DNA of 64,000 nucleotides from Prionace glauca (GCA_037974335.1 CM075760.1:18384960-18448959), one strand, 5' to 3'. Positions 33,500-45,092 are shown, counted from the first letter of the stretch. The notes: a model not told the origin generated them from the sequence alone. Made by a program: numbers and translations.

Positions 33500-34080
33500 A
33501 CATAGGAAGACAGCCTAGTCATGTCATTTCATTGCATTAATAATGAAATATATCAGAATCCGTGGAGTTGGGATGGGCCATGAGGGAATCGTAACCGAAT
33601 CAGATCCTGAAATGTGCAGCAAACAAAACTCATCTCCAGTCAGAAACACAATGAGCTGCAGTGAAGGGCCGGCTCCATTTAAACTGTCCTTAACCTCGTC
33701 TCGACCTCAGAAAGAACAATATGGCTCCCTGTTGAATTTGCTCAGGGTCTTGACTTGAGAAAGGACAGGATACAAGGCGAGGCTGAGATTTGAGCGTTCT
33801 GCCGGGAAATAACTGATATTTATTGTCAGGGATTGGACGAGAGCAATAAATCTTCATTTCCTGACCTGCAATCAAAACAGCAGTGAAAGCTTCAAACTCT
33901 AACCACCAGACCAGCAGATTACAGCGGGTTTTACAACTTGTTTTGTCCACAATCCTGTTGTTATTTTAAATTCCACGGCAGACCACATGCACCACAATTT
34001 TCTCCTGCAAAATAGCACCTTCTTTTTCAACACCAGGAAAGTGTTCAGCCAATTACAACAATAACTGTAAGACAGTTATT
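33500..34080 (+). repeat. 3' flank of tRNA-Leu unit, third copy
   Basis: gtcagaaacacaatgagctg, ccatttaaactgtccttaa and tctaaccaccagaccagca match 22318-22800. The Leu unit is thus present at least three times in direct orientation and once inverted. Confidence 0.75.
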
Positions 34081-34496
34081 GTTGTATGATTTTTTGGTAT
34101 GATTTTTTTTCCAAATCATTTTTATTTCAGGCTGAGGGAAAAGTTCTATTATTCATATTTTTGTAAATTTTATTTAATCTGATGGGATCACCGTGCACTC
34201 TCTAATTATGAAATCAGGGGTATGTTCTTAAAAGGGGCAGAACGTAAGGTTGGAAGATGTTTTAATTGACGCAAGGAATGATGGACAAGGTAACATTGAG
34301 CTGGTGATGGCGGAACCCGAGTGTTCCAATGGTGCAAAGTCATCATTTTCACCACCATGGGCTCGATGGCAGATGTCAAGTGTATGTACAAGCAGAGTAC
34401 GTTTTTTAGTGAGAAACCTGCCCATTGGGTGACGGAAGAGAGGGAAGAGAAAGGCTAAAATGATGGTGATCCGCTGATTGGGAAAGTCACTGTCAA

Positions 34497-34545
34497 CTTC
34501 CCTGTTGGATCAGTGGTTTGGATTCTGCACTGTGGCCACAAGTTT
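34497..34545 (+). pseudogene. tRNA-Glu relic
   Basis: cttccctgttggatcagtgg tttggattctgc is a decayed tRNA-Glu head. The rest is unrecognisable. A further unit flank (caggtggctcatggataaat) follows at 34620-34650. Confidence 0.5.
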
Positions 34546-34680
34546 ATATCACTTGCGTGTGATATGAACATGACAATGAGAAGGAATAAACTTGTATTTG
34601 GTGAATAAAAAAAAAGAAACGAGACAAAAGGCAGGTGGCTCATGGATAAATTTCCACCAGCTTCCCATGTCCCTGAATTC

Positions 34681-35440
34681 TCTAAGAGATCAGAAACCTG
34701 CTTATCCCAACCTTAAATGTGCTCGATGATGGGGCATACATAACTGTCAGGTACAGAAAATACCAAAGATTCTTGCCCTTTGAGTGAAGTAATTTCTCCT
34801 TATCTTAGCCCTAAATGAGCAGCCGGTGATCTGTGCCGCAGGGGGTTAGATTCCCGACCAGCAGAGAAAAAGAAAATCTCTCAGCCTCCATCCTATCAAA
34901 CCGAATCAGCACTGTGTAAGTTTAAATAGATCACCGCTTATTCTTCTAAACTCCAGAGAATTTCATCACAGGACAACTCACTGACCCCAGGGAACAATCT
35001 GATGAACCTTCTCTTTACCGTATCTAATGATGTAATGCAAAGCATATCCCTTTTTGAATGTGAAAGTCACATCTGCACAGAATATTCAACCTGGTTTCCA
35101 CAAAACCCTGTGTAACAGCCGAAACACCTCGTTATTTTAAAACTCCAGTCTGCCGGCAATAAGAACAAAATGTAATTTCCCCTCCAAATATCTGCTGCAC
35201 CTATATGCTAACTTTAAGCATTCCTTGTACAAACGCATCTATTCCATTCTTAATATCAACATTTATATTTATCAGCTCGTCAAATATGTTCTGCTCTTTC
35301 AATTTCTTTTCACGAAGAAGAAAATCGTTTTGCTTTCCAAATTAGCAACTAATCTGCCCCTCCACTCATAAGAGGACTCCGTTTCGCCTCCCACTCTATT
35401 TGCCTTTTTCCAACAGTTTGTATTAGCTAAACTTTGTCGG
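34681..35440 (-). mobile_element. Old CR1-like LINE fragment, reverse orientation
   Basis: taatttctccttatcttagc, ccgcttattcttctaaactc and ggttcctgagtgaacaatct-type segments (cccagggaacaatctgatg) are the reverse complement of a CR1 3' region. It is highly diverged and no frame is kept. Confidence 0.55.
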
Positions 35441-35513
35441 AGGCTCCAGCGAGAATCGAACTCGCGACCCCTGGTTTACAAGACCAGTGCTCTAACCACT
35501 GAGCTATGGAGCC
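35441..35513 (-). tRNA. tRNA-Thr(TGT)
   Basis: The minus strand gives GGCTCCA/TGGAGCC acceptor, D arm GCTCAGTGGTTAGAGC, anticodon loop CTTGTAA, T loop TTCGATT. All stems pair. It is the sound partner of 15239-15311. Confidence 0.96.
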
Positions 35514-36400
35514 AAATGCTGGGAACACCTCCCGGTACTAGTAAGATTATCAGTGGATTGAGGAGCAGGATGGAGTTTGAGGTGGGGGGTTTTTGATGAA
35601 TGTGGAAATGTCTGAGGTGGAGAGCAGCAAGTTAAAAGACACAGCTTGAAAGTGACATGATTTGACATGTGTGCTGTGTGTGTATCTGACATGTATGTTG
35701 TGTATCTGGCATGTATGCTCTTCAGAGTTTATTGTTAGTGTTACACCTCTGACTTCTCCAGCTCCGATGCCAGTTCATCCAGCTGGAAGATTTGGATGTT
35801 GTTCCCTTCACAGACGCTGTGAGGCGTGTTTTCGTTGAATAAAGAATTGAACAAAAAATGATTCACTCCGTGACTGGGAATCGAAACCGCGTCACGGCGC
35901 CGATCCTGATCACTGGCCCCTCAGTGATGCTGATGTGAGAGATTTGTAATGAATTGACCATCTCTGTGCCCATTGCTTTATTTCCAATAATTTTCAACAA
36001 AAATAAGTCGCGATGAGAAATGACGGGAGGTGAAAATGACAGGATTTGAACCTCAGTTAGAAAGTCCCAATCCATCCTCTGGGCAGGGATTGCAGTCTCA
36101 ATGTTGGCAATTCTGTCTCTTATATCGACAAATAGCCATTCAGCCTGTGTTCCTGTGTGTCTTCTCGATCGGAGTAACTCCGTTTGATAAAGTGTCATCT
36201 GGACTCGAAACGTCCGCCCTTTTCACTCCTTACAGGTGCTGTCAGACACTGGGAGATTTTGGAACATTTCCTCTTTTCCCATCCGCAGTAATTTGCTTTT
36301 ATCACTGAAGACAATTGATTGAGATTACTTGAAGAAAGATGAAATGGGCAGAAATCATTGCTCTCTTAGATATCCGGGAGACGAAAGCTTACTGCTTACA
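35514..36400. repeat. Flank of tRNA-Thr and tRNA-Phe units
   Basis: 35514-35830 is the inverted copy of 14937-15238. 36170-36290 is a scrap of the short agcaaatt... repeat. 36320-36405 is the inverted copy of the 3' side of tRNA-Phe at 21346-21445. Confidence 0.65.
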
Positions 36401-36405
36401 CGCCA

Positions 36406-36478
36406 GCTGAAATAGCTCAGTTGGGAGACTGTTAGACTGACCATCTAAAGGTCCCTGGTTCAATCCCGGATTTCGGCA
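36406..36478 (+). pseudogene. tRNA-Phe copy with altered anticodon (GAC)
   Basis: Body and T arm follow tRNA-Phe, but the anticodon loop reads CTGACCA (GAC, a Val anticodon) and the D stem is broken (gagact for gagagc). Probably a pseudogene. Confidence 0.8.
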
Positions 36479-36829
36479 GGATCACCTTGCTGGTTTTCTG
36501 TGCTAATTGGTAGTGCATTTTGCCTCACACTGGCTCTGGAAAAAGGCAGAGTTTAAGAGCACGGATGGGCGCCCACACCCATCCTGGACGGGACAGGTTA
36601 GTTCTGATTCCCGCTCCACAGATAGTGCCAAACGTACTGACATCACCCAGTATTTTCCGTTTTTATTTCAGATTTCGAAAGTCCGCAGTCGGCTACTTTA
36701 TGTTTATGTTTGGAGCTGACAAGTGGCAAGTAACATTGGCGCCACACAGAATGCTGAGAGGCTTGGTGATGCTGTTGTCTGTGTGGTGTTGGAGGGGTGC
36801 GGGGGTGCTGCCGGGTGGAAGTGGTCTTG

Positions 36830-37322
36830 TCTTTGGAAGGTGCTGTCTAAGGTGCCTTTGGTGGATTCCTGCATCATGCAGACAAGTGGGGAACATTCTA
36901 TCGCACTCCTGACTTGTGCCACGTCGATGGTGGACTGTTCCACTGATTCATGGACTATTTCCTCGGGTGGATGTAGCTGTCACTCGGGGGCATAGCTATA
37001 AGGTTCATATAGGAGGATGTCCGAGGTATGTTCTTTACTCAGAAAGTGGTTGATGTGTGAAATGGACTCACTGCTGTGACAGTGGAGTCGGACACTTTAG
37101 GAACTTTCAAGCGGTTATTGGGTCGGCACATGGAGCACTCCAGAATGATAGGGAGTGGGATAGCTTGATCTTGATCTTGATCATGGGTTCGGACAAAGCT
37201 CAGCACAACATCGTGGGACGAATGACCTGTACTGTGATGTACTGTTCTATGTTCGATGTTTTTTTGGGAGTCAGGAGGTAAGTTACTCCTGTAGGATTCC
37301 CAGCCTCTGACCTGCTCTTTTA
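36830..37322 (+). mobile_element. Dispersed repeat interrupted by a CR1-like LINE tail
   Basis: Outer parts (gtctttggaaggtgctgtct, atcgcactcctgacttgtgcc; then gggagtcaggaggtaagtta, ctgacctgctcttt) belong to the repeat also seen at 51190-52925. Between them, about 36975-37262, lies a LINE tail ending in acaacatcgtgggacgaatg, acctgtactgtgatgtactg and ttctatgtt. Confidence 0.7.
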
Positions 37323-37750
37323 AAATGTGTGCTGAGTCAGAATAGGTCTATCTTCTTTCCTGCTCTGTGTTGTCATGAATTTCCAGGACTTTTGTCTTTT
37401 CCGGAATGTATTTTGAGGCTGAAGTAAGAGTCAATGTCACATGATTGTAAGATCTGTGTTCAGGTAATATTCAATAGTGGATTCACTGGCGGGAGGGGTG
37501 CGGTTTCAAACCATGTTGTTGACGCTGGATTGATAACGCAGAGAAGCAAATGACGCTTTGAGAACCAGGGTTTGAATTCCAACACAGCAGGTTAACTCAA
37601 TTCAAGGCAAAGTAGAATGACTGTGAGTGAGAATAGCAAATTTCAATTATGTAACATTTCCTCACTAAGTTGAATATGTTTTGACCATGTTTCCGCTAAT
37701 TTTGAAGCTTCAGACGGATATGTAAATAGTGCTGCAGCTGTTTTTGCCGC

Positions 37751-37823
37751 GGGCCAGTGGCGCAATGGATAACGCGTCTGACTACGGATCAGAAGATTCT
37801 AGGTTCGACTCCTGGCTGGCTCG
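37751..37823 (+). tRNA. tRNA-Arg(ACG)
   Basis: GGGCCAG/CTGGCTC acceptor, D arm GCGCAATGGATAACGC, anticodon loop CTACGGA (ACG), T loop TTCGACT. One G:U pair in the T stem. It is the sound partner of 26947-27013. Confidence 0.95.
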
Positions 37824-38645
37824 CTATGTTATTGCAACATTAGTTCTAAAACTCCATATCTGTGTTGATGAAAAATATATTTTCACTAAATTTAGACGAA
37901 TTCAGGGAAATGTTGACCAAATGCAATCAGCTTCAATGAAGATACTTATCTTACCTATTATTTTTCAAAAACAATGGTGACTAAAAAAAACTGAAAAACT
38001 TTTCTTCTGAAAATTTTTTTTTTTAAATGACAAATTTTCGTTAAAGTATTTGGGGAAAAAAAGATCAGCAAGTTTAAGCTACCTTTTAAAAAGTTGGAAA
38101 TTTTTCGAAGAGAAACATGGAAACATTACATTGTTCAGAATGGTGAAAATAATTTCTAAAAAAGTTGATGAAATCGGTTGAAGAATTTCTTCTAAACATG
38201 TTTAATTTTAAGAAGCAAAATACAGAGTTTTTTAAAAAGTTGACAAATTTCAGTTAAAACAGATGGAGGAATTTCTTGGGAGTAAGTTTTATTCTGAAAA
38301 GTTCAAATTAGCCAGAAGTTTCTGGTTTGTGATGCTGGGATTGTTGTCCATTGGAGAGAAGGAGATTGAGGAGTGATTTAATCGAGGTGAACTAGATTAG
38401 GGCAAGTTTATAGGGGGAGCGGCAATTTATCTCTCTCTCTCTCTCTTTATTTCCCAACAGAGGAATTAAAGAGCAGCAAAAACATGAGAAGCACTGACAT
38501 TGCAGACACCTGGCACCAGAGGATGATCACACTGTGCATTGTCAGACCAATTGAACTGGCCGACAAATTGTCCTCTTGATTGGTGCTTTGTGATACATTT
38601 AAACAAAACACTCTTCTGCAAATCAACCATCTGCATGTGAAAACA
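37824..38645. other. AT-rich spacer, no gene
   Basis: Very AT-rich with T-runs (38010-38030) and a (CT)n tract at about 38430-38448. No coding signal. Confidence 0.5.
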
Positions 38646-38717
38646 AGGTCCCACCGAGATTTGAACTCGGATCGCTGGATTCAGAGTCCAGAGTGCTCAC
38701 CGTTACACCACGGAACC
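38646..38717 (-). tRNA. tRNA-Gln(CTG)
   Basis: The minus strand gives GGTTCCG/TGGGACC acceptor, anticodon loop CTCTGAA, T arm CCGAGTTCAAATCTCGG. It lacks the TTTT run seen after the copy at 27284. One weak acceptor pair, probably functional. Confidence 0.9.
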
Positions 38718-38949
38718 ACACACGCGCGCCGAAAATCCTCATTCAATATTTCTGCCACCTTGAATAGCACAGAGAAATGTAAATCCCGTTGAGCAATCCC
38801 CTCAATGGCCAACACCCATTCATACTCGCATTGCCCTTACTGGTTCCTACTATAAAAATGCTGGAAAATCTCAACATCTTTAACGAGAATCAATAAATAG
38901 TATTACAAAACTGAAACATTCGTTCTCCTGATCCGGGAATCTGAAACAC

Positions 38950-39300
38950 GGGGACACAATCTCAGGATAAGGCGCTGATGATTTAGGACAGCAATGAGGA
39001 GAAATTGCTTGACTCAAAGACTCGTGAATCTTCCGAATTCTCTACTCCAGAAGGTTCCGATGTTCCATCATTGAACACATTTCAGTTTGGGTTAGACAGA
39101 TTTATGATCTATCCAGGAATGAGTGGAAGCAGGAACATGGAATTGAAACAAATGCTTAGCCACAAGATCATGTTTCAATTGTATTTCTTTAATAGTATAA
39201 TGGAAGCATATATATAATGTTATATGTAATATGTTTGAAGTCAGTTGTCATTAAATAATTTTGGTAACTCCACATAACAGTACAGCCGGGAACAATTGAG
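38950..39300 (+). repeat. Inverted duplicate of 31290-31720
   Basis: Plus-oriented LINE scrap (acacaatctcaggataaggc, gaacacatttcagtttgggt) followed by ataatgttatatgtaatatg. See 31290-31720. Confidence 0.8.
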
Positions 39301-39387
39301 AACTATTTTTTATTGGCACCCACGGACACTTTGCAAACAGACAAGTGTTTGCCGATGAATGCTGATGGAGAGAAAATAATGAAATTC

Positions 39388-39461
39388 CGTCCCTCGGTGG
39401 TCTCGAACCACCAATCTTTCAGTTAATAGCCGAACGCGCTGACCAATTGCGCCGCAGAGAC
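39388..39461 (-). tRNA. tRNA-Asn with ATT anticodon
   Basis: The minus strand folds well: GTCTCTG/GAGGGAC acceptor with one G:G at the base, anticodon loop CTATTAA (ATT) on a stem closed by one G:U, T loop TTCGAGA. It shares ATT with the dead copy at 31148, so the change predates their duplication. Confidence 0.82.
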
Positions 39462-39479
39462 TAAGGCAATCACCGTTAA

Positions 39480-39810
39480 ATACTCCTAATTTTCAGGGGA
39501 ACTGCTAATTGAGAGGGGGCACTACTAATTGACAGCGGGCACTCCTAATTGACAAGGGACACTCCTAATTGACAGGGACACTAATATATGACAGGGACAT
39601 TCTTAATGTACAAGGGTCACTCCTAATTGACAGGGACACGAATATATGACTGGGACATTCCTAATTGATAGGGATACTCCTAATTGACAGAGGTCACTCC
39701 TAATTTTCAAGGGCTTTCCTAATTGAAAGGGGCAGTCCGAATTGACAGGGGGTACTTTTAATTGGCAGGGGACACTCCGTATTGACAGGGACACCCCAAT
39801 TGTCAGGGGA
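39480..39810 (+). repeat. Minisatellite, about 19-20 bp unit
   Basis: Around 15 imperfect copies of (g)ggacactcctaattgacag. The minus-strand frame 39603-39920 is a translation of this repeat and not a gene. Confidence 0.9.
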
Positions 39811-39819
39811 TCTGATTTT

Positions 39820-42035
39820 ATCTTTCCCAATGTTGTCTGGGACTCACTTAGCGTTAGTGGATGGACAGTTTGTAAGGAACATTCAGGAGGGCTTCCTGAA
39901 ACAGCATGTACATAGTCCAACTAGGGGAGGGGCTGAACTGTACCTGGTGTTGGGGAACGAAGCCAGCCAAGTGGTTGGTGATTCAGTAGGGGACCAGTTC
40001 GGGATCAGTGACCATAATTCAGTAAGCTTTAAAGTATTGATGGATAAAGTATAGTCTTCAAGTTAAGGTGCTAAACTGGGGGAAGGCTAATTACAACAAT
40101 ACAATGCAGGAACAGAAGAATATAGATATGAGGGGGGTGTGGTATTTGTTTGAGGGCAAATCAACATCTGACATCTGGATAACTTTCAAGTGTAAGTTGA
40201 TAGGGGTTCAGGACCAGCACGTTCCTAAAAGGATGAAGGATAAGTATGACAAGTTTTGGGAATCTTGGATAACGAAAGACATTGTGAGCCTCATCAAAGA
40301 GAAAAGAGAAGCATTTGTCAAAACTAGGAGGTTGGGAATGCACGAAGCAAGTCTGGAACACAAGGAAAGAAGAAAGAAACTTAAACAAGGAGTAAGGAGG
40401 GCCAGAAGGGGACATGGAAAAACATTGGCCAGCAGGATTAAGTAAATATATATAGCAAGAGGGTAGCCAAGGAGAGGGTTGCCGGACTCAGAGACAAGGA
40501 GGGAATCTATGCCAGGCGAAATGGGCAATGTATTAAATGAGTACTTTGCATCAGTATTCAACAAAGTGAAGGACTTGGTGGATGCTGGGGCCTTGAGAGA
40601 AATCTTTGTATCCACAATGGCTACAGGGGAGGTCCCAGTGGATTGGAGAATAACCCACATTGTTTCTTTATTTAAAAATGGTACCAAGAATAATCCAGGT
40701 AATTACAGACCTGTGAATCTTACACCAGTGGTAGGGACATTATTGGAGGGGATTATTCAAGACAGGCTTTATTCTCACTTGGAAATAAGTGGATGTATTA
40801 GTGAGAGGCAACATGATTTTGTGAAGGGAAGTTCGTGCCTCAAGTACTTGATTGAGTTTTACGAGGAAATGACTAAGATGATTGATGAGGGTAGGACAGT
40901 GCTTGTTGTTTACATGGACTTCAGTAAGGCCTTTGACAAGGTCCGTCATAGCAGACTGGTGCAGAAGGTGAAGTTGGATGGGATCAGAGGCAAGCTGGCA
41001 AGGTGGATATAAAACCGACTCAGTCAAAAAAGACAAAGCATGGCAGTGTGTTTCTGAATGGAGAGCTGTGACAAGTGGTGCTCCTCAGGGGTCAGTGCTG
41101 GGATTTGATATGATTTGGAAGAAAATGTAACCGAATTTATTAGTAAGTTTGCAGACAATACAAAGGTTGGTAGATTTGTGGATAGCAATGAGGGCCATCA
41201 AGAGATACAGTAGGATATAGATCAGTTGGAGACTTGGATGGAGTGATGGCAGATGGAGTTTAATCGAGACAAATGTGACGTAATGCATTTTGGAAGGTCT
41301 AAAACAGATAGGAAATGCACAGTAAAAGACAGAAGTTTTAACCAGAGAGATGTGGGTGTACAGATACACGACTCGTTGCCGTGGAGAAGGTAGTCAAGAA
41401 GGCAAACGGCATGCTTGCCTTCCTCAGCCGTGGTATTGAATTTAAAAATTGGAAAGTCATATTGCAGTTTAATAGAAACTTAGTTAGGCCGCACTTGGAA
41501 TATAAGGTTCAATTCTGGTCGCCAGACGACTGTGGAGGCTTCGGAGAGGGTACAAAAAAAGATTTACCAGGATGTTGCCTGGTATGGAGGGCATTAGGTA
41601 TGAGGAGAGGTTGGAGACACTTGCTTTGTTCTCACTGGAGTGACGGAGTTTCAGGGGACACCTGAGAGGAGTCCACATGATTATGAGAGGCATGGTCACA
41701 GTGGATAGTCAGAAGCTATTTTTCCAGGGTTGAAGTGTCAATTACTAGGTGGCATAGGTTTAAAGTGCGAGGGGCAAGTTTAAAAAGAGTTATACGAAGC
41801 ATATTGTGTACACAGAGGGTGGTGGGTGCCTGGACCTCGTTGCTGAGGGAGGTAGTGGGAGCGGATACGGTAGTGATATTTAAGGGGCGTCTTGGCAAGG
41901 ACATGAATGAGATGGGAATGGAGGGATATGATCCCCGGAAGTGTATGGAGTTGTCGTTGAGTCAGGCAGCATGGTCAGTGCAGGCTTGGAGGGCTAAAGG
42001 GCCTGTTCCTGTGCTGTAATTTTCTTTATTCTTTG
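39820..42035 (+). mobile_element. CR1-like LINE, endonuclease end to 3' tail (family B)
   Basis: Longest LINE copy here. In order: the end of the APE endonuclease (GDQFGISDHNSVSFKV), a linker (LNWGKANYNNT, RRKKLKQGVRRARRGHGKTL), RT (GEVPVDWRITHIVSLFKNG, NPGNYRPVNLTPVVG, MDFSKAFDKVRHSRLVQK), the catalytic area reduced to FADNTKVG, and the tail to ctgtaattttctttattc. Several frame changes and an altered catalytic Asp indicate an inactive copy. Confidence 0.9.
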
Positions 42036-42519
42036 TTTTAATATCTGCTTCCCCATAATCTCTTCCACATTCACAGGTCATCTCACTCTCTCTCTCTGTA
42101 TATCTCTCCTCCCGCCCTCCCCCTGCCTCTCTTTTTCTTTCTGTCTCTCAGCGTCTCAAGACATTTCTCTCCCAGTATAAAGTTATGTATCAGATGGTGG
42201 GGGGAGGGGGGGGTGCAGTATCAATTGGTGCCTGTGCATTACTTGTCACAGTTAAATCTGCATATTTTCTGCTCTAAGAGATGATGTGTGTGTATCAGAG
42301 TCTGAATTTTCTGAACCTTCCCATTGTTTCCAAATGCTCTCTCCATTTTCTCAGTTTGAGGATATTCATTACATTCAGGGGAAAAATAATTTTCCTTGCA
42401 GGTTAAATAGTTCCAGGATATTGATTAACAGAATTTTGCAATTTATGTTAATCGACAAAAAAAAACTGAATGTCCACATGTAAATATCACACACACTTAT
42501 AGAAACGCATACAAATATG
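42036..42519. other. CT-rich tract, no gene
   Basis: Pyrimidine-rich 42075-42165 and a G-run (ggtggggggaggggggggtg) at about 42197-42216. No gene. Confidence 0.5.
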
Positions 42520-42872
42520 AAGGGAATAAATATGATAGAAGCAAGGAGGCTGTTTCCACTGAGATGAAATTAGAACTAGGGACAAGACTTCTCATAAAGA
42601 TGGGGAGATTTTGGATTGTGTTGAGGAGGAACCTCATCATCTAAATGGTTGTGAATCTGTATAAATCCCTATCCGGTGAAACAGTTGAGGCTGCATCGTT
42701 AAACATTTTTAAGACAAAGATAGATTTTTGAGGAGTAAAGGAATTCAGGGTTATGGCGAGCGGGCGGGAAAGTGGAGTTGAATCCAGAAAAAAGATGTTT
42801 TCATTGAATGGCGGATCAGGTTCGGAGGGCCAGATGGCCTATTCCTGCTTCTTGTTTTTATGTGCTTTCAGA
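42520..42872 (+). mobile_element. CR1-like LINE 3' end (family A), diverged
   Basis: gaggctgcatcgttaaacat, agggttatggcgagcgggcg and ggccagatggcctattcctg correspond to the family A tail. Frames are broken. Confidence 0.8.
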
Positions 42873-44049
42873 AAGGAAATCTGCCTACAACCTGGACTGT
42901 GTGTGAGGCAAGACCGAGAGAAATGTGGCCGACATTTACCGATCTTTTGAAATATTCATTTAGACAAGAGGCGAGAGGTTACAACAACCACATGGGGCAG
43001 AAGAATAAAAATAACTCTCCATCTCTTACATCTTCCAGCCATCATAACAAAGACATCAATCTGAAACCTGAACTCGGTTTCTCACTTGCACAGTTACTGA
43101 CTGCCTTAATGCAGGCAGCGTTTCCTGTTTTTGTCTGAATTGCTGCACTTTGGCCTACGCTGGTTTCTTCTCTGAGAAGAAATGTGTGACTCATTTCGAG
43201 AATTCCAACTCACAGCCTGTTTTCATCCTTGCTCTCCCTGCCTACGAGTCCCTCCTTATCCTGCTGCAATGTTCCAGTGAAGCCCCAAGGGCACTCTTTA
43301 AAAAAAGGGGGTCCCACATTTAAGTGAGAGAAGAGTGGGAGGTTTTCCTCTCAAAGGATCATGTGCCCCTCAGAAGGCAGTGGAAGCAGTCTTTCAATAT
43401 ATTTAAAGGCAGAAGGAGCTAGATTCTTAGTAAACAAGAAGGGTGAAATGTGATCAGGGTTGGCAGAAGCTTATACTAATATCAGCCATAATCTTGTTCA
43501 CTGGCAGAGCAGGGAGAGAGAGGTCAGGTGACAAACTGTTACTTCTCAGTAGCCTGTAGGTTACTGTATACATATTAAACTTTCATGGTGGCTTAGTAAG
43601 GAGCATGTGTACGAGACATAGCAAGAACTGTTCCTGAAATCGATGGTGAGCAAATCGGGTTTACATCGCCAACTGTTCGGCTCTGGGATTCATTGTCTCA
43701 AAGACCAGAGTAAACATTTTCTGGGGTGACTTTCAAAAGAGAATGATTACAAAATCGAAAATATAACATGCAGTGTGGCATGTGTCAACGGCAAATGCAG
43801 TCGGGCAATTTTTTTTTAGCTTATTGAGATAGCAAACATGTGCTTGTTAGGCCGAATTGTCTCGTTCTTTAATATACAAACCTAATGAGTAACAGGATTG
43901 ACTGGAGTGTAACACTTTCATTTGATTCATTAATAGTTGCTGCTTGAAGAATCGGCTAAACAGGAACTTGTTAATTCTTAGATTCGTTCTCAATAATTTT
44001 CATTCATTTGTCCATGAGTGTTGTTCGCAAAACCAAAAATTGTTGCTGG
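42873..44049. other. No gene; old LINE scrap
   Basis: 43300-43520 contains a degraded LINE tail (gaaggcagtggaagcagtct, gtgatcagggttggcagaag). The rest is not recognised. Confidence 0.4.
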
Positions 44050-44265
44050 TCCGAAACACAAATTACTGCGGATTCGTTAATCCAAAACAAAAAACATTCT
44101 GGAACATCTCAGTGGGTCTGACAGTATCTGCGGAAAGAGAATAGAGCCAAAGTTTAGAGTCTCGATGACAATTCATCAGGGCCATCCGGACTCGAAACGC
44201 TAACACTATTCTCTCTTACAGATGATGTCAGCGCTGCAGAACTGTTCCAGCATTTTCTGGTTTTG
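44050..44265 (+). repeat. Short dispersed repeat, near full length
   Basis: Begins caaattactgcggattcg and ends gttccagcattttctggttt. Internal catctcagtgggtctgacag and a matching inverse end give it hairpin-like symmetry, as in a small non-autonomous element. Confidence 0.6.
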
Positions 44266-44364
44266 TGTTGCTCTTTCTAATTGCCCTTGAACAGTGGGCA
44301 TGTCTGAGTGTCATCTTTTCTGTGTGCTTGTTTGTTTGAGTATGTGTATGTGCGTGTGTGAAAA

Positions 44365-44720
44365 TATGTGTGCGTGAGAGAGAGAGTGTGTGTGTGTGTG
44401 AGTGTGTGGGCAATCCTACTCTCTCTCTGTCACACACACACACACACACACACACACTCTCTCTCATGCACACAAAATTTCACACACGCACATGCACATA
44501 CTCAAACAAACAAGCACACAGAAAGGATCACACTCAGACATGCACACACACTCAGACAACAACGCAAACTCTTCGACAAAAGCTGACAGACACACACACA
44601 CACAAACACAGACGTGGACAAAGACAGGCAGATTGTCTCAGGCAAAATGACAGACAGACAGAAACGCACACATGCGCACACACAGATATGCAACACATAC
44701 ACACACATAGATACACACGC
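44365..44720. repeat. Compound (GT)n/(CA)n/(GA)n microsatellite
   Basis: Long alternating CA, GA and GT runs. All open frames across it, on both strands, are repeat translations. Confidence 0.95.
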
Positions 44721-44769
44721 TGTCAGATATGGTTTGCTCATGGCCATCTCAGATTATGGTTCACAGTCA

Positions 44770-45092
44770 ATCAGGGGACGGAATGGTGTGGTGATATTAT
44801 CTCTTGAGTATCAATCTAAAAACTCAGCCAATCTTCTGGGGCCCCGTGCTTGAAACACAATTCAATAAAAAACCCCGAAATTTTGAATCTACTGATGACA
44901 GTGAAATCTTTGTCAATTGTCAGAGAAAAAAAAATCTGGGTCACTATCTCCTTTAGGAAGGAAATCTGCCGTGCTTACCAGGTTAGGCCAACACGTGAGT
45001 CTAGAGCCACATCAATGTGGGTGACTGTCAACTGTCCTCCAAGGGTAAATGGAGATGGGCAAGAAACGCCCATGTTCCATGAATGAATAAAA
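44770..45092 (+). mobile_element. SINE, second family, near full length
   Basis: gatattatctcttgagtatc, aaactcagccaatcttctgg, attttgaatctactgatgac, cctttaggaaggaaatctgc, then a tail ggagatgggcaagaaacgcc and ttccatgaatgaataaa. Related copies lie at 46380-46545 and 53040-53375. Confidence 0.75.

Noticed and set aside
34820-34870. Another tRNA-like scrap (gccgcagggggttagattcc)
   Set aside because: Only a short T-arm-like match. Stems cannot be drawn.
36520-36995. Overlapping ORFs on both strands near 36.5-37 kb
   Set aside because: The region is a dispersed repeat with a LINE tail. No domain in any frame.
14016-39387. CRISPR array or operon organisation
   Set aside because: Repeats are not regularly spaced and the genome is clearly vertebrate.
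39603-39920. 105-residue repetitive minus-strand ORF (CQLGVSLSIR repeats)
   Set aside because: It follows the 19-20 base minisatellite exactly. No start context or homologue.
44228-44853. His/Thr-rich and Cys/Val-rich ORFs on both strands
   Set aside because: Pure microsatellite translations with no conserved domain.
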